Source: Gammaproteobacteria bacterium bin55 (GTDB lineage Bacteria > Pseudomonadota > Gammaproteobacteria > Pseudomonadales > Azotimanducaceae). From it: a stretch of DNA of 45,727 nt. Shown here one piece after another: positions 6,924 to 15,315 of this stretch. The translations under genes and the position numbers were made by a program. The notes under the pieces were generated by a model that had not been told where the DNA came from, did no database searches, and saw only the letters and a list, made by a program, of their open reading frames with translations. Positions within the stretch are counted from its first letter, which is position 1; each line of letters begins with the position of its first letter. The stretch is from positions 1 to 45,727 of the forward strand of contig MPMU01000010.1 of the NCBI GenBank assembly GCA_002238665.1, read 5' to 3'.

Positions 6924-8939
6924 TTAGACGGCGACGTAACCTGGATCGGATGAAGTCCACGTATCAATGATGCGCTGTCCAAGTTCTGTGTCAGATTGAG
7001 TGAGCTCCTCTACCACCCGTTCCACGTCTGCATGAAACTCGATTATTTGGGATGAGTCCGCGGTTCGAAAGTGTTCAGTGCCTGACTGCCGCACACCGAA
7101 AATCATCCCCTGACCACGCAACTGAAAATCCAGCTCAGCTAGTTTGAAACCGTCTCTATGCTGCTGGACAGCTCGCAGTCTTTCCCTTGCGACATCGCTC
7201 AAACCCGGATCTGGATCGTACAACAACATGCAGTAGCTTTCGATGGATCCTCGGCCGATTCGCCCGCGTAATTGGTGCAGCTGTGCCAAACCAAGATGGT
7301 CGGCGTTTTCGATCACCATAATGGATGCATTGGGGACATCAATACCAACTTCGATCACAGTCGTTGCAATCAGAAGTCGAATTTTGCCGCTACGAAATTT
7401 GTGCATGATGGAGGACTTCTGAGAGGTCTTCATGCGACCATGTATATGGCCGATCTCCACGTCTGGTAATTTGTGCGTCAGCTCTCTGACGACTGATTCA
7501 GTGGCTTCTAGTTTCGATTCAGGGTTGTCTTCTATCGATTGACAAACCCAATAGACCTGACGGTCTTTTAATAGCTGTCGCCCGATTGCATCAATGACTT
7601 GCTGTCGTTGGTTTGTGGAATGAATGGATGTATGAATAGGAGGCCGTCCCTTCGGTAACTCCTTGATCGTTGAGACATCCAGGTTCTTATAGAAGGTCAG
7701 TGCCAAGGTTCGTGGAATCGGCGTAGCAGTCATTATGAGTTGGTGAGGGTTGTTACCCTTACCACGTAGTTGCATTCTTTGGTGAACACCGAATCTGTGC
7801 TGTTCATCAATGATTGCGAGGCCTAGATTTTTGAATTGAACATTTCGCTGAAAGAGTGAATGGGTCCCGACGGCAATAAGGTTATCGCCGCTCAATATCG
7901 CCTCTTCGCTGCGTCGCCTAGATTTTGCAGGCATACGGCTGGTAAGTAGTGAGATATTGATACCAAGCGGTTCAAGCCATTCGGAAAACGTTTCAAAATG
8001 CTGTTCGACGAGAATCTCTGTGGGTGCCATAACCGCCGTTTGAAATCCGCTTCCTGCCGCTCGCAGAGAGGCTAGAACTGCAACGACTGTCTTACCTGAA
8101 CCCACATCGCCCTGCAACAGGCGGCGCATGGCAACGGGTTTACGTAAATCTTCCTCTACCTCATTAAGCACATTTCGCTGTGAATCGGTTAGTTCAAACG
8201 GCAAGTTTTTCAGAAACAGGTCAGTGATGTTGTTTTCGGTTGAAAAAGAAAATGTCTTACCGCGACGGCTTTCTAGGTTTAGCTTCCTTTGGAGCAGGAA
8301 GAATGCAAGGATTTCGTCAAAAGCTATTCGTTTACGAGCAATCTCTGTGTCTTGCAGTTCACGTTTTGGGTCTGGTTCGTGGACGGTGGCCAACGCTTCT
8401 TGAAGAGTCAAGCCGGCGTAGGTATATCTAGGTAGCAAGCTCAACTCAGGCAGCGATTGTAGGATCCAATTCCTGAGCCTATTACTGGATATGCCACTTG
8501 TTGTTGGGTAAATAGGGTGGTAGTAGGGATCTGGGGCGCCGGGATCTTGCGAGAAAACCCTATATTCCGGGTGGATGAATTGCCTTCCACGTCTTAGCTG
8601 ACCATAGACACGTAGCCATTTTCCAATTTGAAACTGTTGGACGTTATAGGGTGAGAAGTGAATAAGACGCATGATGGCATCTGCAGAATCATCGTTGAAC
8701 TCCACCAGGAGCTCGTTGTTTGTCGTGCTATTCCGTACGTTAGTGATAATCCCCTGAGTGAAATATTCCTCACCGACAACGATTTTTTCAAGAGGGGTGA
8801 ACGTCGTTCGATCTTGATATCGGGAAGGGAGGTGGAGAGCTAGATCTAACTTGGTGTAAATTCCAAGTTTTTCCAGCTTAGTTGCGAAGCTATCGCCTAA
8901 GCCTCGGAGCGTGGTGACAGACGCAAATTTGACCGCCAT
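6924..8939 (-). CDS. recG: ATP-dependent DNA helicase RecG
   Basis: RecG remodels stalled replication forks and branch-migrates Holliday junctions. The 671-residue protein has the full architecture. An N-terminal wedge/OB domain (about 60-160) is followed by the helicase core with Walker A GDVGSGKT near residue 280, the DEQH box in AIIDEQHRFGVHQR near 376, TATPIPRTLAL, and motifs V/VI in ATTVIEVGIDVPNA and QLRGRIGRG. The C-terminal RLRAVQQHRDGFKLAELDFQ and RGQGMIFGVRQSG are RecG-specific. Length is slightly below the E. coli enzyme (693). It follows ridA by 22 bases in the rpoZ-spoT-ridA-recG run, an arrangement seen in many gammaproteobacteria. Confidence 0.98.
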   Translation of the reverse strand: MAVKFASVTTLRGLGDSFATKLEKLGIYTKLDLALHLPSRYQDRTTFTPLEKIVVGEEYFTQGIITNVRNSTTNNELLVEFNDDSADAIMRLIHFSPYNVQQFQIGKWLRVYGQLRRGRQFIHPEYRVFSQDPGAPDPYYHPIYPTTSGISSNRLRNWILQSLPELSLLPRYTYAGLTLQEALATVHEPDPKRELQDTEIARKRIAFDEILAFFLLQRKLNLESRRGKTFSFSTENNITDLFLKNLPFELTDSQRNVLNEVEEDLRKPVAMRRLLQGDVGSGKTVVAVLASLRAAGSGFQTAVMAPTEILVEQHFETFSEWLEPLGINISLLTSRMPAKSRRRSEEAILSGDNLIAVGTHSLFQRNVQFKNLGLAIIDEQHRFGVHQRMQLRGKGNNPHQLIMTATPIPRTLALTFYKNLDVSTIKELPKGRPPIHTSIHSTNQRQQVIDAIGRQLLKDRQVYWVCQSIEDNPESKLEATESVVRELTHKLPDVEIGHIHGRMKTSQKSSIMHKFRSGKIRLLIATTVIEVGIDVPNASIMVIENADHLGLAQLHQLRGRIGRGSIESYCMLLYDPDPGLSDVARERLRAVQQHRDGFKLAELDFQLRGQGMIFGVRQSGTEHFRTADSSQIIEFHADVERVVEELTQSDTELGQRIIDTWTSSDPGYVAV

Positions 8940-8961
8940 AAACTAGCGACCGCTCCAATCG

Positions 8962-9351
8962 CTACGAGCTGTTAACTACTGCGATGGTTTCGACTTCGAT
9001 GTTGGCACCTCGCGGTAGCGCCGCGACTCCAAGTGCGGACCGCGCCGGAAAAGGATGTTTGCAAACCTCACTCATGACCGCGTTCACCGTATCGAAGGTG
9101 CTTATATCGGTCAGGAACACGGTGAACTTGACAACATCTTCAATACCCGCACCGGCGGCTTTCAGAACCGTTTGAATGTTGGCGAAAACCTGCTGAACCT
9201 CATCTCGAAATGAAGCACAGTTTAGTTCCATGGTCTTCGGGTCTAAAGCGATTTGACCAGATAAGTAGATCGTTTGCCCGACTCGAACCGCTTGGGAGTA
9301 AGGACCAATTGCCTCGGGTGCGTCTAAGCTTTGGACGGCATAGCCTGCCAT
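8962..9351 (-). CDS. ridA: RidA family reactive-intermediate deaminase
   Basis: RidA proteins are small trimeric enzymes that hydrolyse reactive 2-aminoacrylate and other enamine/imine intermediates released by PLP enzymes. The 129-residue product has the family order: APEAIGPYSQAV near the start, YLSGQIALDP, and the C-terminal signature ARSALGVAALPRGANIEVE, whose Arg binds the substrate carboxylate. The start ATG lies inside the end of spoT, a 28-base overlap, with GGAG about 9 bases upstream. That supports translational coupling to the stringent-response gene. This is the usual gene order in related bacteria. Confidence 0.95.
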   Translation of the reverse strand: MAGYAVQSLDAPEAIGPYSQAVRVGQTIYLSGQIALDPKTMELNCASFRDEVQQVFANIQTVLKAAGAGIEDVVKFTVFLTDISTFDTVNAVMSEVCKHPFPARSALGVAALPRGANIEVETIAVVNSS

Positions 9352-11561
9352 GTGATTTCGTCTCCTTCTGGTCGTGCTACGCTTTGTACGTAAGGTTTAT
9401 TCTTCAACTGATTGAAGATATTTTTAAGATGATTGCGATCCCTGACGAGTAGTCTTGCGACTACGGTGACAAATCGTCCAGTCCGCTCTGTCACATCGAT
9501 ACCGCTCAGCCCTGCCTGCGCTTGATTGAGTGCATTGACGATGTTTACTACCTCATTTTTGGAAGAAACAACCTCGATATGAAGTGATGTTTCGAATTCA
9601 CCTTTAGTTTCTTCGCTCCATCGGACCGGTAACCGTTCATCTTGGTCTGAACGTCTCTTTTGGACATTCTTGCATTTCTGGACATGGATGATCCAGCCTT
9701 TGTCTGCGTTTCTCTGTGCGAAGACAGGATCGCCTGGAACTGGTCCACAGCACTTTCCGTATGAGATCGTCGCACCTTCGACCCCCTGAAGGATATAGGC
9801 ACCGTCAATTTCCAGGTCGGTAGTAGAGAAATCCAATTTCAAATAGGTCTCGAGATACTTCAAGACCGTGTTTGGATTAATCTGCGCTTGTCCGAGTCGG
9901 TCGTAGAGGTCCTCTAGGCTTTTGATATTTAAGTCTTCACAAACTCGGTTTAAATGCTCTTCGGAAATAGAGTCGAGATCCTTTCCAACCTGTGCGAGTT
10001 TGTTCTTCAGTAACTTCTCGCCAATGTCCACAATGATGTGTCTTTCCAATTTCCTTAGCAAGTGTTGAATCGCAACACGCGCTTTGGCGGTATTCACGTG
10101 ACTTAGCCAAGACGGAGAAGGGTGTGTGCCCGGTTCCGTAATAATCTCAATGGTCTGTCCAGACTCAAGTGGAGTAGTTAGACTCACCTCTTTCTGATTG
10201 ATAGTACAAGACACCGCAGTGTGACCTACTTCTGTGTGGATTGCGTATGCGAAATCAAGAGCCGTGGATCCGGTGGGTAATTCGACTGACTTATTTTGAG
10301 GCGTGTACACCGTGATATCGCGAGTGGAATGATCGTGCTTGAACATTGCGTAAAACTCTTTCGAGTCTGCCGACAGTTCCCGCATATCGTTCAATTCTTG
10401 GAGATAGGCGATGTAGCGCTCCATCAATCCTTCGCGTGATTGCTCTGGACCTTGGAGGTTGAGTTGCCCCAGCACACCGCGCTGAGCCATGACGTGCATC
10501 CGTTCTGTGCGGATGTACAAATTGATCGAGATATTGTCAGGATTGAATATCGACGTATGGAGAGACTGGTAACCGTTTGGTTTGGGACAGGATATATAGT
10601 CCTTGAATGCACCTTCACTAAAACGGAACAGGGTGTGTACTGATCCCAGTGCTTTGTAACAATTGAGCTCGTCTTCAACGAGGATGTCAAAGGCGTAGAC
10701 CTTCTCAACATCCTTATAGAGTTTCTTGTCTTCTGACATCTCTCTGTAAATCGAATACAGGTGGCGACGATGGACGAGCACCTTGGCAGGGATATTGTCC
10801 TTTTCGAGTTTATCTTCCAGCTGTGCATGCACGGTAGGCATGACTTCCTGTAGCTTATCTCGATATGTGTCAATTCCGTAGGTGATATGATCAGCACGGA
10901 TCGGGTGCAGGACCTCGAATGAAAGATCCTCGAGTTCATTTTTGAGTGTGTGAATGCCTAGTTTGTCCGCAATACTGGCATAAATGGCCATGGTTTCCCT
11001 AGCGATGCGTTTACCCTTTTCGGAAGGGAGTACACCAATGGTCCGCATGTTGTGTAAGCGGTCTACGAGCTTAACGAATATGACCCGAAGATCGTCCGCT
11101 GCCGCATCAATCAGAAATTGAAAATTCTCAGCTTGTCGGGCTTCTCGGTCGGATTTGTCAACGTTATTGAGATTGGATACGCCGTTGACGATCTCTGCAA
11201 CTTCACGACCAAATTCTGTAAGTAACGTGTCTTTCGTTAGATGGGTGTCTTCCAACACGTCATGAAGAAGCCCAGCGATGATGCACTCTGCATCAACGTG
11301 AAGAGCCGACAGGATGCCAGCAACGGCTAGTGGATGCGTGATATAAGGGTGTCCCGTTTGTCGAACTTGACCCGAGTGGGCTTCGTCGGCGTAGGTATAC
11401 GCCTTCTCAATCAGTTTGAGTTTGGGTTCTGGAAGATGGGAAACGTTATGGAGTAGACGGTCTACAGTGAATGGCGTGGCATTCTCTGGTAGAAGTGCTC
11501 GTTCTGCCAGTTTTTCTCGCCAATACGACCTTCTTGGAGTTTGGCTGGTGCTTGCTTGCAT
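9324..11561 (-). CDS. spoT: Bifunctional (p)ppGpp synthetase/hydrolase SpoT
   Basis: The 745-residue protein makes and degrades the alarmone (p)ppGpp. The N-terminal hydrolase domain shows HPYITHPLAVAGIL and the metal site LLHDVLEDT (His100-Asp101), intact, so hydrolysis should work and this is SpoT rather than RelA. The synthetase domain includes FKDYISCPKPNGYQSLHTS (about 333-350). A TGS domain follows (ITVYTPQNKSVELPTGSTA, near 415), then an alpha-helical and zinc-finger-like part with YGKCCGPVPGD, and a C-terminal ACT domain (HIEVVSSKNEVVNIVNAL). It sits between rpoZ and ridA. A 7-bp hairpin lies just before the start codon; see the separate entry. Confidence 0.98.
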   Translation of the reverse strand: MQASTSQTPRRSYWREKLAERALLPENATPFTVDRLLHNVSHLPEPKLKLIEKAYTYADEAHSGQVRQTGHPYITHPLAVAGILSALHVDAECIIAGLLHDVLEDTHLTKDTLLTEFGREVAEIVNGVSNLNNVDKSDREARQAENFQFLIDAAADDLRVIFVKLVDRLHNMRTIGVLPSEKGKRIARETMAIYASIADKLGIHTLKNELEDLSFEVLHPIRADHITYGIDTYRDKLQEVMPTVHAQLEDKLEKDNIPAKVLVHRRHLYSIYREMSEDKKLYKDVEKVYAFDILVEDELNCYKALGSVHTLFRFSEGAFKDYISCPKPNGYQSLHTSIFNPDNISINLYIRTERMHVMAQRGVLGQLNLQGPEQSREGLMERYIAYLQELNDMRELSADSKEFYAMFKHDHSTRDITVYTPQNKSVELPTGSTALDFAYAIHTEVGHTAVSCTINQKEVSLTTPLESGQTIEIITEPGTHPSPSWLSHVNTAKARVAIQHLLRKLERHIIVDIGEKLLKNKLAQVGKDLDSISEEHLNRVCEDLNIKSLEDLYDRLGQAQINPNTVLKYLETYLKLDFSTTDLEIDGAYILQGVEGATISYGKCCGPVPGDPVFAQRNADKGWIIHVQKCKNVQKRRSDQDERLPVRWSEETKGEFETSLHIEVVSSKNEVVNIVNALNQAQAGLSGIDVTERTGRFVTVVARLLVRDRNHLKNIFNQLKNKPYVQSVARPEGDEITWQAMPSKA

Positions 11562-11571
11562 GGGGTTAACA

Positions 11572-11588
11572 GCCTCTTAACAAGAGGC
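11572..11588 (-). promoter_or_regulatory. Hairpin 10 bases upstream of the spoT start
   Basis: Arms 11572-11578 and 11582-11588 form a perfect 7-bp stem with a 3-base loop in the leader before spoT (start at 11561). There is no T-run after it, so it is unlikely to be a terminator. It could limit read-through processing from rpoZ or tune spoT translation. Only the structure is seen; the role is inferred. Confidence 0.3.
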
Positions 11589-11667
11589 AGGATAAATCTA
11601 ACAGCGTACTTATTGTTTTAGACAGTTCCTTACGTTAGATCAAAGGTTAACCAAATAATCCGATTGA

Positions 11668-12006
11668 TCAGGATGTTTGTTCGGAAGAGTTTGTTTGGAT
11701 ATGTGCCATCTGCGCGGTTCTGCGGAGGTGTGCTGGATCAATATCGGTGTTTCGCAGTAGATCAGTGCTCTCTAGATTCTCAGGTGTGATAAGACCTTCA
11801 GCGATCTCTCTCAGTGCAATGACAGTAGGTTTATCGTTTTCAAGCTCTACTTTTGCCTTATAGCTTGCCATCTGTTGTGGAGTGAGCTGTAACGTACGTC
11901 TTGCGGCGACTTCCGCAAGCTGACTGGCTCGTTTGGCGGCTAGTGTCACCAGCTCAAAACGGTTCTCTACATGCTCTAGGCAATCTTCAACTGTTATTCT
12001 TGCCAT
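11668..12006 (-). CDS. rpoZ: DNA-directed RNA polymerase omega subunit
   Basis: Omega helps assemble RNA polymerase by wrapping the beta' tail and forms part of a ppGpp-binding site. The N-terminal [20 protein letters not shown] and the following LAAKRASQL are the hallmark of the family. The rest ([15 protein letters not shown]) is also conserved. Length is 112, longer than the 91 of E. coli because of a variable tail. Placement before spoT is typical. The guanylate kinase gene gmk that often precedes rpoZ is absent here: the next gene, beyond 219 bases, is a divergent TolC-type gene. Confidence 0.97.
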   Translation of the reverse strand: MARITVEDCLEHVENRFELVTLAAKRASQLAEVAARRTLQLTPQQMASYKAKVELENDKPTVIALREIAEGLITPENLESTDLLRNTDIDPAHLRRTAQMAHIQTNSSEQTS

Positions 12007-12041
12007 ATGGCGTTACCGCATACCCTTTTAATGAAGTTTCC

Positions 12042-12062
12042 TACAGTGTTTTACACACTGTA
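12042..12062. promoter_or_regulatory. 21-bp dyad between rpoZ and the TolC-type gene
   Basis: Two perfect 8-base inverted arms (12042-12049 and 12055-12062) surround a 5-base centre. The site is 36 bases upstream of the rpoZ start codon in the divergent promoter region shared with the TolC-family gene. The spacing and size are those of a dimeric-repressor operator. It could also be a stem in the rpoZ leader. No known regulator consensus was recognised. Confidence 0.35.
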
Positions 12063-12225
12063 ATGAGTTAATTTTAGTGAACATTTGCAACTATAGTCCT
12101 TTGCATGAATCAAAAGACATACTGTCCTCGTAGTTTTTTGGCCAACAGTTCGTAAAACCAAAGGTCTTATGGGGATGGTACTGCGGTCGATAGCCGTAAC
12201 ACCTACCTAGCTAAACTTAAAAGTT

Positions 12226-13611
12226 ATGAACTTGGAGAATTTTGTTGTGCGTAAATGGTTATTAGCATCGTTCATCGGCATTTTGGCTCAAGCTATCTAT
12301 TCGGCGGACCTTCAAACGGTGTATGACGATGCATTGAAGAACGACCCCGAACTTGCAGCGGCGGTGGCGCAAAACAAAATCAATCGTACTGGATTACCTA
12401 TCGCCGTCAGCACGGTGCTACCGCAAGTCAACTTCAGTGCAGGTCGAGGCGAGAATGAATTTGAAAGAAGGACGGATGGGCCGTCCTTCCCAGGCTTTGA
12501 AGGTTTCTCAGATGGTCGTTCTGAAAACGAGAGTTGGTCGGTATCTGTCAGTCAGACACTTTTCGATGCAGGTGCATTCATTACGATCTTGTCTGCCCGT
12601 GTACGTCTGGATGCCGCGAACCAAACTCTAGTAGCAGCTGAACAGAACCTGATTATTCGTACTGCACAAGCCTATATGAATGTACTTCGTGGCCAAGACT
12701 TGCTTGAGTCCAGTCTCGCGGCTGAAGAAGCTGTTGAAAGACAGCTGGAGCAGGCACAACAAAGATTTGACGTGGGTTTGGTGGCGATCACCGATGTGCT
12801 TAATACCACGGCTGCCTACGACAATGCCAAAGTTTCCACCATTGATGCGAAACAGAACCAAGGTATCTTCTTTGAGTCATTGGGAACTATAACCGGGGTG
12901 AAATATGAGCAGATCAATCGCCTTAGTGAAGAGTTGCCGATCACCGAACCGTTTCCAGAGGATGAAGAAGCTTGGGTTCAGCAGGCTTTGTCAACTAATC
13001 CGAATCTAATCGTTGCGGAAAAGAACGTGGCCGCTGCTAAGCATGATCGAAGACGTGTCTGGACAACCTACGCACCAGTGTTGAGAGCCTCTGGAAGCAA
13101 ATCCTTTTCTCGTGACCCACTGTCATTTTTGGGAGAAGAAACTGAATCCCAGAGCATTAATTTGAACCTCTCCATACCCATTTTTCAAGGTGGCCGAAAT
13201 ATCTTGGAACACCGTACGGCTGCACTAACGGTGGAACAGTCGAAACACAACCTGAGGCTTCAGCGTCTTACTGTCGCTAGGGACACTCGAAATTTATACC
13301 GTGCAGTGGTAACGGATGTCATTCGAGTGAATGCCAAACAAAAAGCGATCGAAAGTAATCAGGCAGCTCTTGAAGCCACGCAAACAGGTTATGAGGTAGG
13401 CACGAGGAACGTGGTCGATGTACTGTTGGCTCAACAGCAACTCTATGGTGCGATTTTTGACTACGCCGATTCGCGGTATAACTATGTTCTCAACGGTTTG
13501 CGACTGAAATTAAGCGCAGGTGCTTTGTCAGGTGCTGATATTGAGTCGCTGAATCAGTTTACGACTCCAGATAACCCGGTTACCCAGATTTTGAGTCTGA
13601 CTGGTCGATAG
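12226..13611 (+). CDS. tolC: TolC-family outer membrane channel protein
   Basis: The 461-residue protein begins with a signal peptide (WLLASFIGILAQAIYSA, cleavage before DLQTVYDDAL). It then has the TolC pattern of two repeated long-helix modules: ALKNDPELAAAVAQNKI with YMNVLRGQDLLESS and QRFDVGLVAITDVLN in the first, and ALSTNPNLIVAEKNV with GYEVGTRNVVDVLLAQQQLY in the second. The FDVGLVAITDVL and YEVGTRNVVDVL stretches are the matching repeat ends found in TolC. Such proteins form the trimeric exit duct for type I secretion and RND efflux. Start may be ATG 12226 or GTG 12247; GGAG precedes the GTG. Its last 32 bases overlap the end of waaA on the other strand. No efflux pump gene is adjacent, consistent with a general-purpose TolC. 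Confidence 0.93.
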   Translation: MNLENFVVRKWLLASFIGILAQAIYSADLQTVYDDALKNDPELAAAVAQNKINRTGLPIAVSTVLPQVNFSAGRGENEFERRTDGPSFPGFEGFSDGRSENESWSVSVSQTLFDAGAFITILSARVRLDAANQTLVAAEQNLIIRTAQAYMNVLRGQDLLESSLAAEEAVERQLEQAQQRFDVGLVAITDVLNTTAAYDNAKVSTIDAKQNQGIFFESLGTITGVKYEQINRLSEELPITEPFPEDEEAWVQQALSTNPNLIVAEKNVAAAKHDRRRVWTTYAPVLRASGSKSFSRDPLSFLGEETESQSINLNLSIPIFQGGRNILEHRTAALTVEQSKHNLRLQRLTVARDTRNLYRAVVTDVIRVNAKQKAIESNQAALEATQTGYEVGTRNVVDVLLAQQQLYGAIFDYADSRYNYVLNGLRLKLSAGALSGADIESLNQFTTPDNPVTQILSLTGR

Positions 13612-14866
13612 CTTGCGTTATCCACGAGTGCATTAGATTCAATACTTGGTTTTTGGCACCGCGATTTAGTTCGACTACTTTATAGGCCGCATTTGCCATC
13701 TCGGTGGCGGCTTGTTTATTGGTGAGCAGTGAAATGACTGCCTGTGCGATGTCTTCCACATCGTTCACGATCTTTAGTGCATTCACCTCTTCGAATCGTG
13801 AACAAATCTCGGCAAAATTATGACGGTCTCGTCCCATAATCATTGGGATACCACATATGGCGGGTTCAATTGGATTGTGGCCTCCTGTACCTTGAAAACT
13901 ACCGCCAATCAGGACCGCCGAACCCATCCCAAGCACCTGCAGTAGGATGCCCATGCGGTCGACGATCAAGACAGGCACTCTGGTAGGTGATTTTGAGATT
14001 GTGGAGTGAGCGAAACCGAGCGCATTGCACACTTCTTCAACTTCGTGCTGCCGCGGCGGATGGCGTGGAACCAGAATTAGGAACGCATCGTTGATTTCTG
14101 CTTGGATTCGCTGATGTGCCAAGAGTGCGATTTGTTCTTCTGGAGCATGTGTACTTGCAGCTATCCAGGTAGGTCTACCGAAGCACCATTGATCCTGTAG
14201 ATTTTCTGTTTCTTGTTCGAGCTGGTCGGGTAACTTAATATCGAACTTAACACTACCAGTGACAGATAGTTGATTCTCGGTTGCACCCAGTGCTTTAAAT
14301 CGATCAGCAGTATCCTCATATTGGCAAGCGATATGTGTGATTTTCTGGAGCATGTTGCTCGTGAGTCCTCGAATCCGTTGGTAACCAGATGCCGATTTTT
14401 CAGAAAGTCGAGCATTCACCACATAGATTGGAATATTGGCTCGATGGACTAGATCAATGAGATTAGGCCAGAGCTCAGTTTCAACCAGGATCAGCAATTT
14501 AGGATTTTGGTTTTTTAAAAATCTCTGAACACACCCCCGCAGATCGTAGGGAGCATACACATGCGATACACGATCGCCGAAACGCCGTTTGACTTCTTCT
14601 GAGCCCGACGGAGTCGTAGCAGTGAGAAGAAAGCGAAGGTCCGTGTATTGCTCGGAAAGCGTCTCGACTATAGGGGAGATCGCAATCACTTCCCCGGCAG
14701 AAACAGCATGAATCCATATGGTTGACTGATCGGATTGCTCTCTGCCGAACCCAAAACGTTCTGAAATCCGTGGACGGTAAGCAGAATCCCTGACGCATCT
14801 TGTTGCGAGTTGTGCTAACACGACTGGTAAGGCTAGGTGTGATAACAGCCTATAGAGTCCAAACAT
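13580..14866 (-). CDS. waaA: 3-deoxy-D-manno-octulosonic acid (Kdo) transferase WaaA
   Basis: WaaA attaches Kdo to lipid A on the inner face of the inner membrane, an essential step of lipopolysaccharide synthesis. The 428-residue protein has the N-terminal membrane anchor, the catalytic-Glu region IWIHAVSAGEVIA (Glu59), and TATTPSGSEEVKRRFGD. It also has VETELWPNLI, VNARLSEKSASGYQRI, the donor-site IWIH-to-AASTHAPEEQ part, and GGSFQGTGGHNPIEPA near residue 325. It is convergent with the TolC-type gene, sharing 32 bases of 3' coding sequence. Its presence confirms a lipopolysaccharide-bearing outer membrane. One copy suggests a single (mono- or bifunctional) Kdo transferase. Confidence 0.97.
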   Translation of the reverse strand: MFGLYRLLSHLALPVVLAQLATRCVRDSAYRPRISERFGFGREQSDQSTIWIHAVSAGEVIAISPIVETLSEQYTDLRFLLTATTPSGSEEVKRRFGDRVSHVYAPYDLRGCVQRFLKNQNPKLLILVETELWPNLIDLVHRANIPIYVVNARLSEKSASGYQRIRGLTSNMLQKITHIACQYEDTADRFKALGATENQLSVTGSVKFDIKLPDQLEQETENLQDQWCFGRPTWIAASTHAPEEQIALLAHQRIQAEINDAFLILVPRHPPRQHEVEEVCNALGFAHSTISKSPTRVPVLIVDRMGILLQVLGMGSAVLIGGSFQGTGGHNPIEPAICGIPMIMGRDRHNFAEICSRFEEVNALKIVNDVEDIAQAVISLLTNKQAATEMANAAYKVVELNRGAKNQVLNLMHSWITQAIDQSDSKSG

Positions 14867-15315
14867 GGATATGAATTAGCAAGAACCGATAGACGGTGTC
14901 ACGCGTAAATTGATCACCGAGGTGGGTTCGGTTCTCAACACCTTCTTCAAGAGGCTATAAGCCGAACAGAGATACTGTCGTGTGTCTTGCACGCACCACC
15001 CATTACCTTCACTCTTCGTCCAGTCACTACCCAAATCCGCGTTGCGCTTTGAAGAACACCTTACGGTGGTTGCGACTTCCCACTACAACGGTGGGTAGTG
15101 CGGGAGGAGTATTCCAAGATTCGACGCAAGGGCGCAAGGTACTAAGACAAGACGAGCTCGCTGCATGTGTGGCTCGCAAACGCGACCTACCGGACAACCA
15201 GGCACTCACAGTGCTGATCCAGCTAAATCCTGATCGGTCAGCACATCACAAGAGGCGGCACCCGTGATCCCCACAATCTCGTCCCGTACCTGCGGTGTCC
15301 TGTGGCACCTTTGCA
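14867..15315. other. Intergenic stretch with no credible gene
   Basis: This 449-base gap between waaA (start 14866) and the LprI-domain gene (stop 15316) is the left edge of the GC-rich islet. Short open frames exist on both strands but show no recognisable family, ribosome site or codon bias. A 7-bp inverted repeat (15211-15217 with 15238-15244) encloses a 20-base partly paired loop without a T-run. The region may be debris at an integration boundary. Confidence 0.4.

Noticed and set aside
14980-15267. A 95-codon plus-strand open frame with a faint resemblance to the start of HU-type DNA-binding proteins in its second half.
   Set aside because: The match is weak, lacks the glycine-loop and arm motifs, has no ribosome site, and the rest of the frame is unlike any family. 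Treated as non-coding.
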